A stretch of DNA of 64,000 bases. Origin: JAWKWA01 sp041397765 (GTDB lineage: Bacteria > Pseudomonadota > Alphaproteobacteria > Rhizobiales > Hyphomicrobiaceae). Of the stretch, positions 17,122 to 24,507 are shown one piece after another. The translations under genes and the position numbers were made by a program. How positions within the stretch are numbered: position 1 is the stretch's first letter; each line of letters starts with the position of its first letter. A model generated the notes under the pieces. That model did no database searches. It had not been told where the DNA came from and saw nothing but the letters and a program-made list of their open reading frames with translations. Location of the stretch: positions 124,001 through 188,000 of the forward strand of contig JAWKWA010000008.1 in the NCBI GenBank assembly GCA_041397765.1. Direction: 5' to 3'.

Positions 17122-18042
17122 TCAGCCGATCTCGCCCCCGACCGCCGCCTCGTAGGCCGCTCGCTGCAGCCGCGCCGCCGTCACCGCGTTCTGCATCAGG
17201 ATCGACACCGTCACCGGGCCGACGCCGCCCGGCACCGGCGTGATCCAGCCCGCCACCTCCGCGCAACTCTCGAAGTCCGCGTCGCCGACCACCCGCGTCG
17301 AGCCGTCCGGTGCCGTCACCTGGTTGATGCCGATGTCGATGACGGCGGCACCCGGCTTCAGCATGTCGCCGGTGACGAGGCCGGGCTTGCCGACCGCGAC
17401 GAACACGGCGTCCGCCTGGCGCGAATGGATGGCGAGACTGCGCGTCATATGATGGCAAACCGTGACGGTTGCCCCCTCGCTCATCAGCAGGAAGGCGATC
17501 GGCTTGCCGACGATCTCCGAATGCCCGATGACGACCACCTCGAGGCCCTGCAGCTTCAGCCGCGTCTCTTTCAGGATGCGCACCGCCGCGACGGCCGTGC
17601 ATGGACCCATGACGAGGTCGTTGTAGACGATGTTTCCGATCGAGGCGGGATGCATGCCCTCGACGTCCTTCAAGGGCGCCACTGCCCGCTGCAGCCGCTT
17701 GATCGGGATCTCGGCCGGTACCGGCCGCTGGATGATGATGCCCGAAGTGCGCGGATCGGCATTGAGGCCGTGGATGACGCCGGTCAGCTCCTCCGTGCCG
17801 ATCGTGCTCGGATAGGTCCGCTCCTCGAACGCGATGCCGAGGCTCTCCGCCGTCCGCTTCTGGTTGCGGACATAGAGATGGGTGGCCGCGCCGTCCCCGA
17901 CCGAGATCGAGACGAGCTTTGGCGCCCAGCCGCTCTCGGCGAGTGCCTTCGCCTCGGCGGCGATGGCCGGTGCCATGGACCGGGCGATGGTGCGGCCGTC
18001 CAATAGCTTGTGCCGGTGGGCGACGAGTTCCTCGGCGGTCAT
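17122..18042 (-). CDS. FolD-family methylenetetrahydrofolate dehydrogenase with altered active site
   Basis: A 306-residue member of the FolD family, which oxidises 5,10-methylene-tetrahydrofolate and hydrolyses the methenyl form. The NADP-binding VVVIGHSEIVGKPIAFLLM and the signature PVPGGVGPVT are intact. However the YVxxK motif reads YVRNQKR: Tyr57 is kept but the catalytic Lys (Lys54 of E. coli FolD, Lys56 of the human enzyme) is Gln61; the DVDG motif is DVEG (Glu128), and PCTPxG is PCTAVA. Loss of this Lys is known to abolish cyclohydrolase activity in the human enzyme, so this protein may be only a dehydrogenase. Two adjacent ATGs (18045, 18042) are possible starts. I leave the symbol empty because of the divergence. 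Confidence 0.85.
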   Translation of the reverse strand: MTAEELVAHRHKLLDGRTIARSMAPAIAAEAKALAESGWAPKLVSISVGDGAATHLYVRNQKRTAESLGIAFEERTYPSTIGTEELTGVIHGLNADPRTSGIIIQRPVPAEIPIKRLQRAVAPLKDVEGMHPASIGNIVYNDLVMGPCTAVAAVRILKETRLKLQGLEVVVIGHSEIVGKPIAFLLMSEGATVTVCHHMTRSLAIHSRQADAVFVAVGKPGLVTGDMLKPGAAVIDIGINQVTAPDGSTRVVGDADFESCAEVAGWITPVPGGVGPVTVSILMQNAVTAARLQRAAYEAAVGGEIG

Positions 18043-18358
18043 CATGGTCTCCTTGGCGAAGGCTTCACATGGCCGGGCCCCGTCATCACGAGGCCTGGGC
18101 ATCGCGCGTAGGGGGCGATTGTCGGTCGGGCTGGCCCGGGCACGAATCGCGACGCCCGGCGCCGGCTCTTAAAGCATGGCCCGCATGTCGGGATCGTCTC
18201 AATCGCGACCGCCAATGCTCCAGCTCTGCCTTGTCATCGGCGCCGGGGGCCGATGCAGAATCCAAGTGGGATCAGAGGCTTCAAGCTCCCCGAAGGGATC
18301 CTGCCCGGGTTCCTGCGGGCCATCGCCGGCGACCGCCAGGGATGTCGCATCGCACAAA

Positions 18359-18414
18359 TTGCTTCGGCAACGCAACAATTCATGTTGCATTGCACAACGA
18401 GCTGTACTATATGT
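18359..18414 (+). promoter_or_regulatory. Phasin promoter with TGC/GCA inverted repeats
   Basis: The divergent region between folD and the phasin gene (18043-18530) is GC-rich except here. TTGC-TTCG-GCAA (18359-18370) and GTTGCATTGCACAAC (18384-18398, with TGC-ATT-GCA at its centre) are inverted repeats. A candidate -35 TTGCAT (18385-18390) and -10 TATATG (18409-18414) are 18 bases apart, so the second repeat covers the -35. PhaR repressors of PHA genes bind TGC-N3/4-GCA-type palindromes, so PhaR control of this phasin is a reasonable inference, not shown. The rest of the region holds nothing I can name. Confidence 0.5.
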
Positions 18415-18530
18415 CTCTTCACGAAACGAACACGGCGGCCCGGCGATGCACCGGGCAGAAGCCGATCACCCCCGCAAGGTTGCGCAGCCGGCCCGTCGGG
18501 CCTCCCTCACCGGTACCAAGGAGAGCGATC

Positions 18531-18986
18531 ATGAACGACAAGTTCACCAAGCAGGCCGAGCAGTTCTTCCAGGCCGCCCAGGACGTCAAGATGCCCGAGT
18601 CCATGCAGGCGTTCGCCGAGGATGGCCTCGCCAAGTCGAAGGCCGCCTACGAGATGATGACCTCGGCCGCCAAGGATGCCGGCCGTGGCATGGAGGAAGT
18701 CGCGACCGTCGCCCAGAAGGGCGCCAAGGCGCTCGGCGAGAAGGCTCTCGACACCTTCAGCCGCAACACCGAGGCCGCCTTCGCCGCCGCCCAGCAGATG
18801 GCCCGCTCCAAGTCGCTGCCCGAGGCCGCCAAGGTCCAGGCCGAGTTCATGCAGACCCAGATGGCCAAGGCCGGCGAGCAGACCCGGGAGTTCTACGAGC
18901 TCTCCTCCAAGATCGCCCGCGAGACCTTCGAGACCATGAGCGCTGTCGCGCGCAAGAACCTCGAGCAGATGAAGAAGGTCGGCTGA
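18531..18986 (+). CDS. Phasin
   Basis: A 151-residue phasin, a small amphipathic protein that coats polyhydroxyalkanoate granules. It is almost wholly helical, with the family core MQAFAEDGLAKSKAAYEMM (about 24-42), ALGEKALDTFSRNTEAAF and VQAEFMQTQMAKAGEQTREF, and ends in an amphipathic Lys-rich helix. AAGGAGAG precedes the ATG. It is monocistronic, with its own promoter region and a strong terminator 42 bases after the stop. No PHA synthase gene is in the window. Confidence 0.92.
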   Translation: MNDKFTKQAEQFFQAAQDVKMPESMQAFAEDGLAKSKAAYEMMTSAAKDAGRGMEEVATVAQKGAKALGEKALDTFSRNTEAAFAAAQQMARSKSLPEAAKVQAEFMQTQMAKAGEQTREFYELSSKIARETFETMSAVARKNLEQMKKVG

Positions 18987-19027
18987 TCGCGGCCGCTCCC
19001 TCCACCTGCACCAGAGCCAGAGAAATG

Positions 19028-19060
19028 ACGGCCCGGGGCGACGCTCCGGGCCGTTTTCGT
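19028..19060 (+). terminator. Rho-independent terminator of the phasin gene
   Basis: A perfect nine-base stem (ACGGCCCGG and CCGGGCCGT) with a nine-base loop, followed by TTTTCGTT. Confidence 0.88.
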
Positions 19061-19191
19061 TCGTCCCGGCCGGCTGATGCGATGCATGCCGACCACGCAC
19101 ATGCGCATTCTGCGCGGGAAATCCACCTCCTGCGGTTCCAAAATCCGCGAAATCGACCATGCGATACTGGCCGGTTGACCCTGAGAGATCT

Positions 19192-19713
19192 ATGGGAATG
19201 GCGATGCGCGCTTTGGCGATGAGCATGCGACGTGGGCCTCTGGCCGGGCTCGGTGCGGCCGTGCTGGCCGGACTGGCGCTTCTTTCGGCGACGGCCTCTG
19301 CCGACGACGGTCCCTTCTCCGGCTATGCCGGGCGCTGGGTCGGCAACGGCTCGATCAAGATGGCGAGCGGGGCGAGCGAGCCTATCAAGTGCCGCGTCAC
19401 CTATTTCATCAGCAATGGCGGCGCCACGCTCCAGCAGAACATCCGCTGCGCCAGCGACAGCTACGCCTTCGAGGTCAAGAGCAACGTGCAGGCGGCCGGT
19501 GGCTCGCTGAGCGGCACCTGGGAGGAGACGACCCGCAGCGTCGTCGGCGACCTCTCCGGCTCGCTGAAGGGCCGCAACATCCGCTTGAGCGTCTCGGCGC
19601 CCAACTTCTCGGCCTCCATGTCGGTCGAGATGTCAGGCTCGGGCCAGTCGGTGGTGATCTCCCCTAAGGGCATCGACGTGACCCGCGTGTCGATCGGGCT
19701 GCGGCGCGGCTGA
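19192..19713 (+). CDS. Exported protein of unknown function
   Basis: A 173-residue protein with a signal peptide (RRGPLAGLGAAVLAGLALLSATASA) and a small beta-rich mature part starting DDGPFSGYAGRWVGNGSIKM. Two cysteines (IKCRVTYF and IRCASDSY) probably form a disulfide. The layout, a GxWxGxGxI strand followed by a GTWEE strand, resembles other small periplasmic beta-barrel proteins of rhizobia, but no function is known to me. Several ATGs are close together (19159, 19192, 19198, 19204); 19192 has GAGAG four bases upstream, so I chose it with limited certainty. Confidence 0.65.
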   Translation: MGMAMRALAMSMRRGPLAGLGAAVLAGLALLSATASADDGPFSGYAGRWVGNGSIKMASGASEPIKCRVTYFISNGGATLQQNIRCASDSYAFEVKSNVQAAGGSLSGTWEETTRSVVGDLSGSLKGRNIRLSVSAPNFSASMSVEMSGSGQSVVISPKGIDVTRVSIGLRRG

Positions 19714-19776
19714 CGGCCAGTCGGGACGGCCGCGGTCTCGCGCCGGGTCCGCGGCCGGAAGGGTTGGGTCCTTCCT

Positions 19777-20799
19777 TCAACCCTCGAGCGTGAGGTCCGC
19801 CGTTGCCGGCCCGTCCGCCTCGTAGCCCCGCGCGATCATCCGGCCGCTCGCCGCCTCCGCGACCATGGCGAGACTTGTCGTCGGATTGAGCACCGGCGGC
19901 GCGAGCCAGTCGAGATCGAGACCGATGCCGCCTTTGAGCCCTCGCATCATGGCGACGCGCTCGTCATTGCCGAGGCCGCGCACGCGCCCCTGCCAATCCG
20001 GCGCGCTCCAGCTATTGGCGGCGAACGCCGCGCCGTCGTAGAGGCGCGCCATCTCCTCGCGGCGCTCGATGATCGCGCCCTCGCCTGCCTTCAGCCCCGA
20101 GAGCGTGAAGATCGCCGGCGCCGCGACCGGCGTCTCTTCGAGCATACGCCGCGCGCTCGCATAGTCTGCGGCCGTCTCCATCACCCGCCGCAAAAGATGC
20201 GCCGGCGGCAGATGCTCCGATCGCCACACCTGCCAACGCGCGATCGCCCAGTCGAGCGGCATCGCCCCGACCGGCATCGCCATCGGCGCCTGGTTGAGCG
20301 CCGCCGCGAACCGGCCGGGCGCCATCGCCTGCAGCACGCCGGCGAAGCCCGGCCAGCTCATCGTCACATAGTCGCCCGCCCGATTGCCTGAGACGCGGAC
20401 GGCATGGATATGGCGTCCGAGCCCTGCCGTATGCCAGTCGAGCACGCGGACGAGCCGCGCGCTCCGCGCCCGCGGACAGGGTTTCACCCCGCTCGTGCAG
20501 CCCCATTCGTAGTGTACGTTGAAGAAATAGGCGCCGGGCCGGCCAAGCAGCCGCGCCACCTCGTCGATTTCGGCGAGATAGGGATTGCGCGTGCGCCGCA
20601 GCCAGGCCCGCGAGATCCGGTCGGCGAGGCGGATGGCGGCAGGAGGTGTCGGCCCCGAGGCGTCCGCCAGCAGCGCCTCGGCAGCCCCCATTCCGACACG
20701 AAGCGATGCCGAAGCGAGATCGGCGCCGGTCTCGATCACGGGAATGTCCGGCAACGGCCGGCCGGTCGTTTCTGCGGGCATGGCGGTCCGTGCTGTCAT
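19777..20799 (-). CDS. Cysteine Ntn-hydrolase, acid ceramidase/NAAA-like
   Basis: A 340-residue putative N-acyl amide hydrolase. The motif WGCTSGV (Cys101) followed about 20 residues later by RLVRVLDWHTAGLG matches the C-T-S-x-V...R-x-LDW pattern of acid ceramidase, N-acylethanolamine acid amidase and related choloylglycine-hydrolase-fold enzymes, where Cys becomes the N-terminal nucleophile after self-cleavage between Gly100 and Cys101. A later block VTMSWPGFAGVLQAMAPGRFAAALNQAP fits the family's substrate loop. There is no signal peptide, so it is probably cytoplasmic. Substrate unknown; a fatty-acyl amide is the likeliest class. It stands alone, divergent from mbfA. Confidence 0.75.
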   Translation of the reverse strand: MTARTAMPAETTGRPLPDIPVIETGADLASASLRVGMGAAEALLADASGPTPPAAIRLADRISRAWLRRTRNPYLAEIDEVARLLGRPGAYFFNVHYEWGCTSGVKPCPRARSARLVRVLDWHTAGLGRHIHAVRVSGNRAGDYVTMSWPGFAGVLQAMAPGRFAAALNQAPMAMPVGAMPLDWAIARWQVWRSEHLPPAHLLRRVMETAADYASARRMLEETPVAAPAIFTLSGLKAGEGAIIERREEMARLYDGAAFAANSWSAPDWQGRVRGLGNDERVAMMRGLKGGIGLDLDWLAPPVLNPTTSLAMVAEAASGRMIARGYEADGPATADLTLEG

Positions 20800-21035
20800 G
20801 CGACCTCGCTTCCCGATCGACGACCGGGCTTTCCCCTACCCGATATCGTGAGCCGCCCCGCCAACCTCAAGCGGTCGATCCCGGCGGCACCCCTCTTTGA
20901 CCTGCCTCACCATCGCTGCGCCAACCAGTCCGGCTTGCGAAGGGGCTACACTTGGCTCGGCAATTGGTGTTTGTTGCGTCGCAAAGCGATGTGCCGTGCC
21001 GGTCCCGGTTTCGGCACGAGAGAGGGACGCTCCGC

Positions 21036-22028
21036 ATGCTTTCCAGCCTGACCTTCAGCGCCTTTTCCGGCAAGAAGCGCTTCGCCGACCTGTCCGAGAA
21101 GGAGATCCTGGCCCTCGCCATCACCTCCGAGGAAGAGGACAGCCAGATCTATCAGGCCTATGCCGCAAAGCTGCGCGCTGACTTTCCCGCCAGTGCCGCG
21201 GTGTTCGACGGCATGGCCGCCGAGGAGAACGAGCACCGCCGCTGGCTGATCGACCTCTACAAGAAGCGCTTCGGCGACTTCGTCATTCCGCTGCGCCGCG
21301 AGCATGTCGCCGATTACTTCACCCGCCGCCCGGTCTGGCTGGTCGAGAATCTCGGCGTCGAGCGCATCCGCGAGGAAGCCGCCGACATGGAGCGGCAGGC
21401 GCAGAAATTCTATTCCGCCGCCGCCGCCCGCGCCACCGACGCCGACACGCGCAAGCTGCTCGGCGACCTCGCCATCGCCGAGGCCGGCCACGAATTGTCC
21501 GCCGAGGGCCTCGCCGAGGAGCATCTGGGCAAGGAGGAGCGCGCCGAGGAGGACGAGCGGGCCCGCCGTCAGTTCATTCTGACCTGGGTGCAGCCCGGTC
21601 TCGCCGGCCTGATGGATGGCTCCGTCTCGACGCTCGCCCCGATCTTCGCCACCGCCTTCGCTACCCAGAACACCTGGACGACCCTGCTCGTCGGCCTGTC
21701 GGCCGCGGTCGGCGCCGGCATCTCCATGGGCTTCACCGAGGCGGTCCACGACGACGGCAAGATCTCTGGTCGCGGCGCTCCCTGGAAGCGCGGCATCGCC
21801 TCGGGGGTGATGACGGCGATCGGCGGTCTCGGCCACGCCCTGCCCTACATGATCCCGCACTTCTGGACGGCGACGATCGTCGCGCTGGTGATCGTGTTCT
21901 TCGAGCTGTGGGCGATCGTGTGGATCCAGAACCGCTATATGGAGACGCCGTTCCTGCGCGCCACGTTCCAGGTCGTGCTCGGCGGTGCCCTGGTGCTCGC
22001 GGCCGGCATTCTGATCGGCGGGGCCTAG
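21036..22028 (+). CDS. mbfA: Membrane-bound ferritin-like iron exporter
   Basis: A 330-residue fusion of an N-terminal rubrerythrin/ferritin-like di-iron domain (about 15-165; metal ligands in EEEDSQIY, AAEENEHRRW, REEAADMERQ and AEAGHELSAE) with a C-terminal VIT1-type transporter domain (about 175-330; QPGLAGLMDGSVSTLAPIFA, several helices, and FELWAIVWIQNRYMETPF). This is the layout of MbfA of Bradyrhizobium and Agrobacterium, which exports Fe2+ and protects against iron and peroxide stress. In those bacteria it is repressed by Irr under low iron. I saw only a short palindrome, TTGCG-T-CGCAA, about 50 bases before the start and no clear Irr site. ATG 21036 is chosen as the start of the conserved region. 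Confidence 0.9.
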   Translation: MLSSLTFSAFSGKKRFADLSEKEILALAITSEEEDSQIYQAYAAKLRADFPASAAVFDGMAAEENEHRRWLIDLYKKRFGDFVIPLRREHVADYFTRRPVWLVENLGVERIREEAADMERQAQKFYSAAAARATDADTRKLLGDLAIAEAGHELSAEGLAEEHLGKEERAEEDERARRQFILTWVQPGLAGLMDGSVSTLAPIFATAFATQNTWTTLLVGLSAAVGAGISMGFTEAVHDDGKISGRGAPWKRGIASGVMTAIGGLGHALPYMIPHFWTATIVALVIVFFELWAIVWIQNRYMETPFLRATFQVVLGGALVLAAGILIGGA

Positions 22029-22133
22029 AGCCTGATCGGTCGAGATGCGCGCGTCCGCGCGCGCATCGAGAGCGTGAATCAGACTCTACAGAAAAGACAG
22101 CCTGACCGGTCGAGATGTGCGCGTCCGCGCGCG
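22029..22133. repeat. Two 35-base imperfect direct repeats with GC hairpins
   Basis: The segments 22029-22063 and 22099-22133 are near-identical (two differences) and spaced 70 bases apart, directly after mbfA. The first contains a perfect ten-base stem, GATGCGCGCG and CGCGCGCATC, around a TCCG loop; the second copy has a weaker version. It could end mbfA transcription or be a REP-like element. Confidence 0.7.
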
Positions 22134-22253
22134 GGGTTGGCGGGACGGCCGCGCGCAAACAAAGGAGATACCGGCGCGCATCCAACTGGATCACGAGTCG
22201 AAACCCATGCGCGCCGGTATGACTTCGTTGCCTCCGCCTGACGACCGCTGCCG

Positions 22254-23384
22254 TCACGTCGCGCCGCCGAGCCAGACGATGTGATTGTCGAAGTGGAGGT
22301 CGGCGTGCGCCTCGGGCGGCGATATGGTTGCGGCGTCGCCGTCGGGCATGGTCCGCCGCGTCACACCTGCCCCGCTCGTCAGCAGGATCTCGCGCGCCCG
22401 CCCCGTTCCCGTCAGCCCGCAGACATCGGCGAGCTCGCTCGTGCCGAGGAACCGGCCGCTGGCGATGTCCCAATGCGCGACGAGACCGCCCTTGGGCGAG
22501 GAGGCACTGGCGAGCGTGCCCGAGCTGTCGACGGCGACGCTGCCGACATAGCCGCGCATGCGACGGGTGACCATGGCCGGGCAATCGAGCATGCGCGGCG
22601 CCGCGCCGACGCGGGTGATGCCGACCAGCGGCGGATGCTCCGTCATCGCGCCGTGCCACTGGCAGCCGAACACCACGCTGTCCTCCGCCGCGACCGCCAG
22701 ATGCCGTATCGACAGCAGCCGCCAGTCGGGCTTCAGCTCCTGCCTGTCGATCAGCGCGCCGCTCGCAAGGTCGATCGCCGTCAGGCTCGAGCGCATCTGC
22801 GACACGGCGATGTCGGTGCGACCATTGGGATCCGTCTCGATGCCGCCATTGGCGACGATGAGGGTTCGCCCGTCCGACAGGAGCGCGATGTCGTGCGGCC
22901 CGGTGCCACCGGTCGGCATGCTCCCGATCGGCCGGTAGCCGCCGGTCGCATCGCGGATGCCGATGACGCCGGCGCCACCGGCGATGTCGTTCTCGCTCGA
23001 CAGCATGAGCCGTCCGTCCGCCGTATAGACGCCATGACCGAAGAAGTGGCGGTTCTCCTCGGCGCCGAGCTCGAGCGGGCCCGCGCGCCCGTCGAGATCG
23101 AAGCGGACCGCGAAGCGGCCCGGCCGGCGCGCGAACACCACCGCTTCCCGGCTGCCAGGGCGCACGGCGATGTCGTGGCAGCGCGCCGGCATCGCAATGG
23201 TGCGGGCGATGCCGAGATCGCCGCCGATCAGCCCGACCCCATAGCCACTGGCCTCGCCCGCGAAGGCCGAGGCGAACCGTGCCGGCTCGCTCGCCGCGGC
23301 GAGCGACGGCGCCGTGCGGACCGTCATCAGGGCTGCCGCCGCGCCGATCAGCAGCTCGCGACGATCAATCGCCATCGCCGGCAT
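22254..23384 (-). CDS. DUF1513 family protein, predicted beta-propeller
   Basis: A 376-residue exported protein of the DUF1513 family. A signal peptide with a twin-arginine-like start (DRRELLIGAAAALMTVRTAPSLAAA) is followed by repeated strand-turn units such as HDIAVRPGSREAVVFARRPG and HGVYTADGRLMLSSENDIAGG, as expected of a beta-propeller. Family members occur with imelysins and di-heme oxidases in iron-regulated operons; this is the last gene of such a set. The start overlaps the end of the preceding imelysin gene by 20 bases; an ATG at 23375 is an alternative. Confidence 0.85.
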   Translation of the reverse strand: MPAMAIDRRELLIGAAAALMTVRTAPSLAAASEPARFASAFAGEASGYGVGLIGGDLGIARTIAMPARCHDIAVRPGSREAVVFARRPGRFAVRFDLDGRAGPLELGAEENRHFFGHGVYTADGRLMLSSENDIAGGAGVIGIRDATGGYRPIGSMPTGGTGPHDIALLSDGRTLIVANGGIETDPNGRTDIAVSQMRSSLTAIDLASGALIDRQELKPDWRLLSIRHLAVAAEDSVVFGCQWHGAMTEHPPLVGITRVGAAPRMLDCPAMVTRRMRGYVGSVAVDSSGTLASASSPKGGLVAHWDIASGRFLGTSELADVCGLTGTGRAREILLTSGAGVTRRTMPDGDAATISPPEAHADLHFDNHIVWLGGAT

Positions 23385-24492
23385 TGAACCCCACCGTGAC
23401 GCCCGCCGCCTGCGTGATCAGCTCGGCGGCGAGTTGCTGGGCATTGCGAAGAGGAAAGCCCGCCGCGATGATGGCGCGCCGGCCTTCGCCCTTTCGCGCG
23501 GCGTCGAGATCGGTGCCGGCTCGCCGGACGGCTGCGGCTGCCGTCTCGATCTCCTCGCCGATCAGCCTCGCGATGCCATGATCGGCCGTCGTAACGCGCT
23601 TTTCGATGCCGCCGTCGCCATAGAGCGCGCCAAGCCCTTCGAGGCCTGCGACTATGTAAGGCAGCGTCAGACCCGCCGTCTCCAGGATGCCGGGTGTCGG
23701 CGCCTTGTCCACTGCCCTGAGGCCGATGGGACCGGCAAGGCGCGAATCGCGGATCTGCTCGATGCCGTTGACGAAGGTCTGGGCGATACCGAGTGTCACC
23801 TCGTTCGCGTCGAGATAGGCCGGGTTGTCGGCCGAGGGCGTCCGCATCAGCCTCGCAAAGCCGCTCTCGTCGCGCCAGTCGCGATCGAGATCCCCGGCGA
23901 TCCGGCGGATGTTGGCGGCGATGGCGGCGGCGAACCCGCAGCGGAATTGCGTCTCCTCCGCCGGCAGGCCGGCCGGTGCGGCAAAGAGCAGGATCTCGAG
24001 CGCGGGAAGGCCCTGCAACGCCACACTCTTTCCATGGAGGCTGGCGGCATCGAGCACGCTCGGGGCTCTGGCGGCGAGTTCCTTCTCGACCTGCCGGCGC
24101 ACGAGGCCCTTGGGGTCGGGATAGAGCAGCAGACGCTCGGGCCGCGCCGCCTCGTGGCTCGGCCCGAAGCGCACGATGTCGAGCGGGGCATAGGCGAGCG
24201 CTGCCGAGGAGAAAGCTGCGCGGGTTGTCGCGCCCAAACCGGCATCATCCGGCCGCGCGCATTGCGCCCTCGCGGCCTCGTCGAGCCCCATGGCGGCGGC
24301 GGCGAAGCGCGCCGTCGCCGGCCGCAGGAAACCCTCGAGGAAATCCTCGACAAGGCCGGCGTGATCGAATGGTGGCGCCGCTTCGGCGAAGGCGCGCAAT
24401 GTCGTCGCGCTTCCGCCCGGCAAGATGAGCGCGCCGGCGCCGAGCAACCGGAGGAGCCGTCTTCTGTTCATAGCGAGCTCACGAATGTTCAT
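23365..24492 (-). CDS. Imelysin family protein (second copy)
   Basis: A 375-residue exported protein of the imelysin family, thought to bind iron in the periplasm. A twin-arginine signal (NRRRLLRLLGAGALIL) follows the start. The imelysin GxHxxE motif is altered: the equivalent segment reads GLPALEILLF, with Pro for His, as in one of the two imelysins in related loci. The ATG at 24492 overlaps the di-heme gene stop as ATGA, and a second ATG seven codons on (24471) lies in an exact copy of the same 21 bases, so either could be used. Fourth gene of the iron operon. Confidence 0.83.
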   Translation of the reverse strand: MNIRELAMNRRRLLRLLGAGALILPGGSATTLRAFAEAAPPFDHAGLVEDFLEGFLRPATARFAAAAMGLDEAARAQCARPDDAGLGATTRAAFSSAALAYAPLDIVRFGPSHEAARPERLLLYPDPKGLVRRQVEKELAARAPSVLDAASLHGKSVALQGLPALEILLFAAPAGLPAEETQFRCGFAAAIAANIRRIAGDLDRDWRDESGFARLMRTPSADNPAYLDANEVTLGIAQTFVNGIEQIRDSRLAGPIGLRAVDKAPTPGILETAGLTLPYIVAGLEGLGALYGDGGIEKRVTTADHGIARLIGEEIETAAAAVRRAGTDLDAARKGEGRRAIIAAGFPLRNAQQLAAELITQAAGVTVGFNAGDGD

Positions 24493-24507
24493 AGCGAGCT
24501 CACGAAT
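24466..24507 (-). repeat. Exact 21-base tandem duplication at a gene junction
   Basis: Two identical 21-base units, back to back, span the stop of the di-heme gene and the start of the second imelysin gene. Each unit carries GTGAGCTCGCT followed by an ATG, so the duplication adds seven in-frame codons (MNIRELA) and a second possible start. Confidence 0.9.

Noticed and set aside
20940..21035. Irr-type operator before mbfA
   Set aside because: Only the short palindrome TTGCG-T-CGCAA was found, which does not match the Irr site consensus I know.
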